Source of the DNA: Adiantum capillus-veneris
Lineage: Eukaryota; Streptophyta; Polypodiopsida; Polypodiales; Pteridaceae
DNA: 64,000 nucleotides
NCBI GenBank assembly: GCA_014529385.2
Contig: CM043946.1
Coordinates: forward strand, 23,142,077-23,206,076
Direction of reading: 5' to 3'
Shown here: in pieces, positions 54,543 to 64,000 of the stretch
How the letters are laid out: the number at the start of each line of letters is the position of its first letter
How positions within the stretch are numbered: position 1 is the first letter of the stretch
The notes under the pieces: generated by a model
Databases searched by the model: none
What the model was told of the DNA's origin: nothing
What the model saw: only the letters and a program-made list of their open reading frames with translations
Position numbers and translations under genes: made by a program

Positions 54543-56921
54543 GTGCTCGGGCTGCTTTGAAACGTATCGGAAATGATCAAGCAAACACAACTATATATTT
54601 AAGAAAGAGAGAGAAAGGGGGAGGGGGTGCTTGTTGCATTAATACTTTCTTACAAATCTGTCATGACAAATCAAAGTGAGATTAGTATTTGTTCAACATA
54701 GCTTGCGTAAATTTCACCACAACGCATCACAAGAAAAAACCACCCCAATCACTGTCTTAAGGCCAGGGGAGTCCTCTCCACCCTGTCGCCCTCTTACAGT
54801 ATGTGGGATTTATGGCTAGATTGATGACAACACCAGAGACAAGCTATCAAGAACTTAACAAAAAACACCAAGACACTTACGCATCATTGTTGTCCAATAC
54901 TTCACGTTGGAAGGGAGACAAAGTATCCAAGCTTAGTCCAAATCCACCCTCCTTGATTCAGCAAATGTTGGGCTTACACTAGTAGGAGAAATGATAGATT
55001 TCCTACTCTCAATTGAATGAACACTCTCTCTCTTACAAATGGCATAGAGTTCCCTTGCTAATCCCCTATTACAACACATGCACATGCATAAGACAATGAG
55101 CTTCCACTCAAGAGCTCCTTCTAGAGAGGTTGAGCTTGGCTTCTCAAGCTATAGCATAGTGCTCTTGCTTATGGCTCCCCCTTTTGTGCTAGCTACACCC
55201 TCCTTTTATAGCAATTTTGAAGGCTAGGGTTACTCCTCTAACCATGGTTGGGTTAGATTTTCAGCAATTTATCTAATTTCTTTTGCTTGGAATTATCAAG
55301 AAGTTGGTGGGGAAAGAGAGAGGAGAGAAATGGAGGTGATAGGACTTTTCATAGTGGGTTAGTGTTAGTAGAGTTAGTATTAATTTACAAATGGAATTGG
55401 ATATTTACAATGGGAGTATCCATGTAGGATACAAATAAGGAATAAAAACTCTTAAGAGGTAAGAAAAGGTGGATTTCTTACAAGGTTGATGCTCCAAGTG
55501 TCTTGAGTAGGGCCAATTTTGACGCTTGTTGACGGTCCACTAACTTTGACGATACATTTTTTCTCCACTCTTGACCTTCCTTGAGAGACAAGGTAATTGA
55601 AGCTGAGTAATCAACCACCATGATGTTGTCTTTTAAGAGAAGAGGCTGAATTTTGTGGTTTTTTTGATAGATATGGGTAAATTGGAGGAGGAAAAATGAG
55701 ACTGGGTGGTCAATTTTGGAATGGAATTGTGTGTGGGAGGTATGAGTTCACCATGGTTTCTCTTATTCTTCAAGGTTGAGGAGAAGGTGAGTAGGGTGCA
55801 GAGAGGAGTGGTGAGAGAGGTGGGGATGATGAGTGGAGAAGTGTGTGTGAAAGAGGAAAATGATAAAGTGGAAGAGAGAGTGTGGCTGCATAGCATGGGA
55901 AAACTGGGGTCCACTAATAAAATCATAGCTCACAGCTTGTAGCTCAAAAAAATATGAAACCATTTGAGGCAAAAGTTCAGCCCACGAGCTACAACTTTTG
56001 TTTGTATCACCTTTTCAAATTCGGAGAGCAAGTGAACTTTAAAAATTCAGCAAAACCGACCGTTTTTTTCCACTGCACAAGGTCCTTGTGGGGTCCTTCT
56101 TTGGATGATTCTTTTGAATACCTCCAAGAGTGAGCCCTCCATAGTGCATGTATGCATGCCACCTACCCTTGACCTTATTTGGTAGGTCTATAATTGAAGA
56201 TATTGTTGATATTATGATATAAGTGAATAGTACAACTAAGAAAATCAAATATTGAGGGGTCTAAAAAATATGTACATGTCAAATATAAATAATATAAGTG
56301 GAAAAAATATAAAGGGGTCAAAAAAAATCTCTCTCATTATGAGGCTACCATAAAAAGATAAATATTTTTGGTGTTCTAATTTTTTAGAAAAGAAAAACAA
56401 AATAGATATAGGAAGGGAAAAATCACAATAGTGAAAACATATACACATAAACAAAACTAGTTTTTTTGGATTTTTGTTGCGGTGGAGTTACACCAAATAT
56501 AAGAGAAGCTTACATGAAAATATTTCTATATGGAATAAAGAGTATGAAAAATGGTAAGAAAAATTGTGGTAATGGTGAGGCAATGTACAGAGCATAAATA
56601 ACACACACCTAGGTAGAAATATTTAAATAAATAGCAAAATAATTATGAAAAAATCTTTTATTTAGGCCCTATATACAAAGAAATATTTACATACGCATGG
56701 GCCATAATATACTTATATTGTTTATTTATTTTTATTCTTTTGGCTCAACTAGCCCAATGACTAGCTAATTGAGGGTTTTTTAAGAAGATATGGGAAAAGT
56801 CCCGTGACTCACGCACGCCTATGTACAGTGAAATGGTAGGGATAGCCACAGTGTTTGGGTGAATTTGGTAGGGTGGAGTAACTTACTATGGAAATTATGG
56901 AGAGCGGAAAAACGGCTATCA
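54199..56921 (-). repeat. 5' LTR of the Tat-like element
   Basis: About 2723 bp. Its (GA)n run is at 54465-54530. On the minus strand it ends ccggaccacctca and is followed by ttggtgcccccactgagg, the likely primer-binding region. Confidence 0.92.
54465..54530 (+). repeat. (GA)n microsatellite in the 5' LTR
   Basis: The allele-like counterpart of 45865-45953. The flanking text is the same (…agggagagagatagtgctcggg). Confidence 0.95.
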
Positions 56922-57042
56922 ATAGCAATGTCTCTATGTAACTTGTTTGACACAAGGCAATACCACCATCACATTGCTTAAACTGTATGCCCAAGTAAGG
57001 ATGCGACAGCCCCAAATCTTTAATCTTGAAAGTAGCATTCAA
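56922..57042 (-). pseudogene. copia RT fragment (right of the Tat-like insertion)
   Basis: It reads MNATFKIKDLGLSHPYLGIQ and FKQCDGGIALCQTSYIETLL, then is cut by the LTR at 56921. The continuation (FKF, LEDCKPI) lies at 45602, proving the insertion. Most of RT between this and the integrase fragment (57135) has been deleted. Confidence 0.88.
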
Positions 57043-57134
57043 ATTAAGCTTGAATCTAGAAATATGTGCCTCATTTCGGACTAGTGATCATCATATCATC
57101 CGCATATAGAACAACAACGATAAATACATTTCCC

Positions 57135-57600
57135 TCACACTTGTGGAAAAGCTTGACTCTTGACCATACATCGTGCCATCTCCGTAAGAGACTTGTTTTT
57201 CCTCTCAACAACACCTTTTTGCCGAGATGTATGTGGCATTGTACATTGGTGTTTTATCTCACACCTAGCTAGAAATGCATTAAACTCATGAGACATATAC
57301 TCCTCCCCGCGATCGGAATGAAGATTTCCCATAGTACATTTAGAGACATTTTTATCCATAGCCAAAAATTTCTTCAAGCACATAGACATTTTGAACTTAG
57401 CTTTAATCATATATACCCATGCATGCTTGGAATAATCATCAATGAAAGTCAAAAAGTATAGATAATTGCCCAAGGATGGAATTTACATGGGCCCACAAAC
57501 ATCACTATGCACAAGCTACAAACCTACATGTATCCCTAACTGAACCATCTTTTGAAAACCTCAAATGTTGCATCTTACTCAAAATACATCCTTCACAAAC
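57135..57600 (-). pseudogene. copia integrase fragment
   Basis: A frame from 57473 reads YLYFLTFIDDYSKHAWVYMI, LHSDRGEEYMSHEF and TSRQKGVVERKNKSLTEMAR, the copia integrase core with D (FIDDYS), D (HSDRG) and E (VVERKN) present. Upstream to ~57600, the zinc-binding region is readable in fragments (MQHLRFSKD). It belongs to the copia copy split by the Tat-like element. Confidence 0.88.
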
Positions 57601-57604
57601 ATTG

Positions 57605-57746
57605 TAAGACAAGGGAAGCTAGAGCCTGAGAGTCCACCACCCAACCACCCATATATAGGCAAGCCCCTGGCCCTTTGCCCTAGTTGGACTCCCCGTTCCA
57701 CACCAACCCTGCCCTTGTCTAGTCCGGCCTTGCCGGTGTCCTGACA
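57605..57746 (-). repeat. 3' LTR start of a chromovirus-type gypsy element
   Basis: The minus strand starts TGTCAGGACACC directly after a purine tract (aagggaggagtaa, 57747-57760). A TATA-like ctatatatgg occurs ~100 bp in. It is truncated where it meets the copia integrase near 57600. Confidence 0.65.
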
Positions 57747-57893
57747 TTACTCCTCCCTTAAAGAAGAGTTTTCATCCTCGAAAACAAAATTGTGGAACTT
57801 CTTCGTAAGAACACTGATGTTTTCCCAAGTGGCATCCTTCATGAATCCACATTTTTGGTTGACTAGAACACGGTTCCGTAGCAGGTTCAATGA
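57747..57893 (-). pseudogene. Chromovirus-type integrase C-terminal tail
   Basis: The minus strand reads RVLVNQKCGFMKDATWENIS, LTKKFHNFVFEDEN, then TAA within the PPT. The ATWE..L...F..F.LEDK pattern ends most plant chromovirus polyproteins. It is only a short remnant, with no clear coding upstream of 57893. Confidence 0.75.
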
Positions 57894-60280
57894 AACCAAG
57901 AGTAACATCTTGATGTTCCACATTGTTGCCCGTTTGCAACCGGTTTGTGTTACCGATTCCTATCATATCATTATGTGTAGACTCCTTTTAGAACACCCAT
58001 GAGTATTCAAAACGAGTTATCACCCAAAGATGTACCCTAAAGAGTACCTCTTTTCACTTTCCATGAAATTAACTTGCTAACATACTCATTAGCCACGTTT
58101 AAGTCCTTGACTTGTTCTCAATTTTCATCAGTAAACAATCCCACCCTCAAGAGTGTCAAGGTTGAGAACATGACTTATACATGAAGAGACTACCTAGTTG
58201 CAACATGCGTTAACTGATAGTAAGTAAACTCCAAGAAGAGAAATACATGCTTATTAATTGGATTGCTTGGTGCTAATGTACGCACTTTGCATATCCTTTA
58301 GCCCAAGATTACTCTTTGTAATCTGCCTATCCCCTTGGATAACTGACAGTACTGAGATGTATTTTCCCTCACGGTTTACAGACAGTTTTTCCAGATGACT
58401 GGTAAATGGGAATCACAATATTGTGAAACACTGTTGAGGAATCAACAATGTTCGGAGTAACCATCGTGGTTGTCTTAGCCATGACCTCTATTGGTGATTA
58501 GTAGACCCAAAATTAATCTCATAGAGATACTGCATATAGAGTGCAAAATGCTTCATAAGCAACAACTTGAGGAATATGCATGCTGTTCCAAATCAGTCTT
58601 TGCTAAACACTAGGGCCCATAACACCTAGTGTGCATGCATTTAGCAAAAAACAGATCTGAACCTGTATATCCATTGTGATCCTTGCCAATACTTATGGAA
58701 AATGTGATGCGCCTAACATACATTAAAAAGGAATGTAAATAGTTCTAAAAAGAAACTAAAAACTTTCAATTGCAATCTTTTGCCAGCATTGCTGAAAATG
58801 TGTGAACCATAATAGAAGGTGAAACATTGATCACTTCTAGGTACAAACAATGAAAATATTTCATTAACAATTTAGAGCCTTGCTATATGTATAAACAACC
58901 ATCTGTAATGTTATTTAGCAGTACTTGTACCTGGACAAGTCATTCTAAGTATCCGACAATTTTTGGCCACGAAATTGCTCCTGATACATCGTGCTAAAAA
59001 TGGTGTAGAAAACAGATGTGACCAGCACCTAGGGACTTTGTCGTGACACATAATTGAAATACTGGCGCCAGTGTCAGTCCAGAGACTCATATTCTCCACA
59101 TGTGGAATATGTTTCATGTAAGGATGTGTAAAAAAGAACATCCTTCAAGTACAAGATGTACTTGTGTGTGGAGGTAACTCTAAATACTCTGCGACAAGAG
59201 TGAGAGGGATCCTCATTCTTTGCTCCACATTGGCTAAACCGAACTCCTTGAGTCCCTAGACCATGTTGTATCCCATGTGACAACTTGTGCCAAAGTGAAT
59301 CCTACAAGTGGATTCATGTTCAGCATAATGTACATTGGACACTACAGCCCAAAATACTTGTTTCAACATGCCCTTGGCATGGCCCTTAAATATTCAAGCG
59401 TATTTAAACGACTTGAAACAACCAAGCAATGCATACTAAACATTGGAATAATACCAAATCATTAGATGCATACTTGGAGATTGAACTGAATGTTCACTTA
59501 CCCATATTCAAATACAGAGGAATACATCGTCCACGTGTGGAAAAACAAGCAACATTACATCGGAAACCCTGGGTGTTGCCGTTGCAATCCAAACCCTTTG
59601 AGTAGAATCTACGTAGTCAAATCCTTTGGTAAGACCCTTTGTAGAAACTGCTCTATTAGTAGGTAACGGTAACCAACATAGTCAACCATGTACAAAACGA
59701 CTTGGAATCAACTTGAGAAGGTGAATTCGTCTGCTTCCGCATGGTATAGTGCGGACTTCTTTCCTTGAAAGTATAACAAGAATAGATCAGCTGTGATCCT
59801 CCATGACTATGGGGCGATTTAGTAAGTACCCGCAGGATCTTATCCTAGAACAATGCATCCATAGACACTCATAGTGCTATAGAGAGAGCAAAAACTCCAC
59901 ACAAGTGAGATGCCTAGCTCGTATCAACAGCCATGCCGTCTCAACTGTTTGCTGACTCTAGACCCCATGGTATAGATCAGCTGATGTAAGTGCAAGAGTA
60001 TCAAGAACTCAACTTTACGTCGCTCTAGAAACATATAGTGCAAAAAATGACACTCTAGACATCTGTACGGACAAGACTCTTACTTGTCCATTAATATCGA
60101 TGTGTACTTCCCTGGGTAGAGCTGTTCAATCTTGAAAACAATTACCCAAAGAATGCCAGTAGTTAGGTCTTACCCTTGGCCTAACAATGGCTCTTAGCCA
60201 ATGTAGCTCATAGCCATGATGCAGATTAGTGTTCAATAGACAAACCGATGAATACTAATTTGAGTAGCATCTTAGTCACG
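57894..60280. other. No gene recognised
   Basis: No intact ORF with a known domain. A minus-strand stretch near 59100-59000 reads WTDTGASISIM and another frame near 59150 reads ILYLKDVLFYTSLHETYSTC. They resemble copia protease and pre-integrase text, but they overlap and are in the wrong order, so I do not call an element. Confidence 0.35.
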
Positions 60281-60336
60281 TGTTAGCTGAGAGGTAGAGC
60301 ACCTTGGCTTAGAAGGACTCATGGGCAAAACATGTA
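60281..60336 (+). other. tRNA-like remnant
   Basis: The text ttagctgagaggtagagc, then accttggcttagaaggactcatggg, resembles a tRNA D-arm (A box), anticodon arm and start of the variable loop. No matching acceptor stem or clean T-arm (GGTTCGA) follows, so it is a degraded tRNA or the head of a SINE. Confidence is low. Confidence 0.3.
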
Positions 60337-60371
60337 TCAAAAGTTTCATAGACGATTTGCATTATTCCCGT

Positions 60372-62125
<1,754 letters not shown>

Positions 62126-62149
62126 CCATGTATGCATGAGCATACATGG
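62126..62149. repeat. Perfect inverted repeat (hairpin)
   Basis: Arms ccatgtatgc and gcatacatgg around atga. The surrounding 62080-62360 is unusually rich in CATG/ATGCATG text. Confidence 0.7.
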
Positions 62150-62579
62150 CATAACATACATACCATAGAAAAATAATCTTTGCCTTTATTTGAATTCGAG
62201 GGTCACATGCATCCGACAAATCGGACTACCCGGCAGTATGCCGTTGCGGGTGGCATGCAGACATGCCTGCCGTGCAAGCTGTGTAGCTATACATGCCATG
62301 CATGTATTGCCTTGACAACCTCTGAAACGATATGCAGGCCGTATGTTGGCCATGCATGCGAGAGAAGAGCCCCTGCTGCCTATGGGAACCGTTGCATGCT
62401 ACAAAAGAAAAAATATTCATAAAAAAAAATAGAAGCCTGCTGTGCAGCGATGGTAAAGTTATGGCGCCTGCACTTCGGCTGCGTATCTTCAAGGGGCCAT
62501 GCTCATGGCTTCCACAAGGAGCTTTAGACCAATTGCCACCTAGTAAATATCATCCCATTTCATTGATTTGCTAGATTGA

Positions 62580-62935
62580 ACTAGCGAACCTATAGCAAAT
62601 ATAGTATATGCAACTAGCAAAAGTGAGGCCTTGCTATGTAGTTGCTAGATAGAACTAGTAAAATCATGTTTCCTACAAGCTTGCTATATAGTAATCTAAT
62701 GTTCTTGCTAGATGGATCTAGCAAAATGGAGCTGCTTTGTGATTACTATATAGTAAGGCATGGGCTGTAACATTTCATACATAGTAATAATTGCTACACA
62801 TTTGCTCTCTAGTAATTTAGTGTAAGTGATATATAGTAAGTCATAGGTTGTAACATTTCTTACATAGTAATAGTTGCTACAAATTTGATATCTAGTCATT
62901 AAGAGCAAGTAGATGGATTGAAAAAAATGAAGTTC
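62580..62935. repeat. Short repeat cluster with TAGTAA/CTAGCAA motifs
   Basis: It contains a clear 83-bp tandem duplication: 'tagtaaggcatgggctgtaac' at 62751 and 'tagtaagtcataggttgtaac' at 62834. It also has many scattered 'tatagtaa' and 'tagcaaa' words. It has no coding potential. Confidence 0.7.
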
Positions 62936-62995
62936 CAATATAGTAAAATGTGTGTTCTCATGAAATTACTATGAGTAAAACGCCCCATCATTGGT

Positions 62996-63017
62996 CTCTC
63001 TCTCTCTCTCTCTCTCT
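62996..63017 (+). repeat. (CT)n microsatellite
   Basis: A short CT run in a non-coding region. Confidence 0.9.
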
Positions 63018-63890
63018 AATTCCCAAAGGGAAGACTGAGTGAAGGCATGGCTTCTCATTTTCCATCTACGACTTCTTGAGAAGAGAACCCTTCAAGCATA
63101 AAATGAGTGTGCATGTCTATACGCAAATTAAATACGAAGTTTAAGGGATATTAAGAACTCACCTAGAGTCTTACATTTCAAATGCATGTAGTGTACATCC
63201 ATTTAGACCAACATTCCATGCTTTTTGTCAAAAAACAGATCTTTGAAACAATACTTCATGGTAAAGCCTTTAAAAAACATGATCACCTCTCTATCAATAA
63301 GCAAAAATTGAGCACTAATGCTACTTAGGACAAGGAGGCAACATTCAAATGTCGACAAACTTTTAAAACCAAGAAGATGCATGTAAGTGTAGTTCTTAAC
63401 CCACAATGATTTAGACTAATGCTACTAAGGACAAGGAGACAATATTCAACTATGGAAAAACTTTCAATACCAGGAATATACATGTAAGTGGATATCTAAA
63501 CATACAACACTCTAGAAGATCATAATACATGTTTTGTATAAGCAAGGGTTGCAACCAGATACAAGAGCCACACCGATCTTGTCTACCATTCCTTCCACTC
63601 ACATCCATGATTTGATAAGTCTTTCTCTCATCCCACTTTCTTCCCTAAAGGCATGATTACTACATTTTGTCCTTTGTCACTAGCTCTCCCTTTTCCTCGT
63701 CCTCCACCTTTCTTCCTCATGTAGTTGGTCCAACTTCCCCTTCCATGTCTACCTTGTTGGTCCTAACTACTCCTACTTGGACCTGTAGTTCCTTCTTTTC
63801 TCTTCTCATCTCATTATATAGTAGGTAGTCTCATTCGGAATCCTTTGCTTAAAGGCCTTTAGTCCTTCATGCTTGCTATGTCTAAATAAG

Positions 63891-63892
<2 letters not shown>
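63018..63892. other. No gene established
   Basis: 63120-63560 has two similar text blocks ('gctacttaggacaaggaggcaa' near 63320 and 'gctactaaggacaaggagacaa' near 63420), an ~100-bp imperfect tandem repeat. On the minus strand 63715-63600 reads MRKKGGGRGKGRASDKGQ, a basic tail that might end a retroelement gag or a host ORF; this is too short to name. Confidence 0.35.

Positions 63893-63980
<88 letters not shown>
63893..63980 (+). repeat. (GA)n microsatellite
   Basis: An ~88-bp GA run near the right edge of the window. Confidence 0.95.
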
Positions 63981-63983
<3 letters not shown>

Positions 63984-64000
63984 CCTCTGCTTCTTGTGTT

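Noticed and set aside
58911-59283. A copia protease (WTDTGAS) and pre-integrase segment
   Set aside because: The two motifs come from overlapping frames in the wrong order, with no supporting flanking domains.

Overview
This is plant nuclear DNA. It is AT-rich and gene-poor, made almost entirely of nested LTR retrotransposons: Ty1/copia, Ty3/gypsy of a Tat-like dual-RNase-H lineage, a chromovirus end, another gypsy lineage with unusual architecture, and a gag-only element. It also has long GA/CT microsatellites and two intron-containing gene-like loci with short (72-89 bp) plant-type introns. I see no bacterial or organellar gene and no CRISPR array. The species cannot be read from the sequence; a large-genome land plant is the safe statement.

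Layout. 1-1992 (-): decayed copia. 2576-6850 (-): 3' part of a gypsy-lineage element (integrase C-terminus, retropepsin-like ORF, polypurine tract, array of palindromes, start of an uncharacterised ORF called ORFX here). 6945-8749 (-): leader and LTR piece of a Tat-like element. 8750-19860 (-): gypsy element with gag, PR, RT, RNase H and integrase, preceded by a palindrome array and split by a 3.7-kb gag-only LTR element (14633-18365). 20064-24500: two convergent gene-like loci. The minus-strand one reads as histone H3 fold + Ulp1-type peptidase + acidic repeats + FCP1/NIF-type phosphatase. 24653-~36160 (+): gypsy element with integrase (split by a solo LTR), retropepsin-like ORF, PPT, palindrome array, ORFX, PPT and LTR. 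36168-38906 (-): transposase-like gene with a GDLK and CxxC region. 40272-42460 (+): copia pieces. 42785-44198: third palindrome family. 44731-57600 (-): copia interrupted by an 11.3-kb Tat-like element with 2.7-kb LTRs (45603-56921). 57605-57893 (-): chromovirus tail and LTR. 57894-64000: mostly unrecognised, with microsatellites, a tRNA-like remnant and short repeats.

Most noteworthy: (1) the H3-Ulp1-FCP1-like fusion gene, whose four introns all preserve the reading frame but which carries three stops and a frameshift; (2) arrays of short GC-centred palindromes, a different palindrome in each family, spaced in steps near 145 or 290 bp, lying just upstream of ORFs of LTR elements; (3) a gypsy lineage with a tandemly duplicated integrase zinc module, a retropepsin-like domain after integrase and a long unknown 3' ORF. 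All readings were made by eye; nothing was searched or computed.
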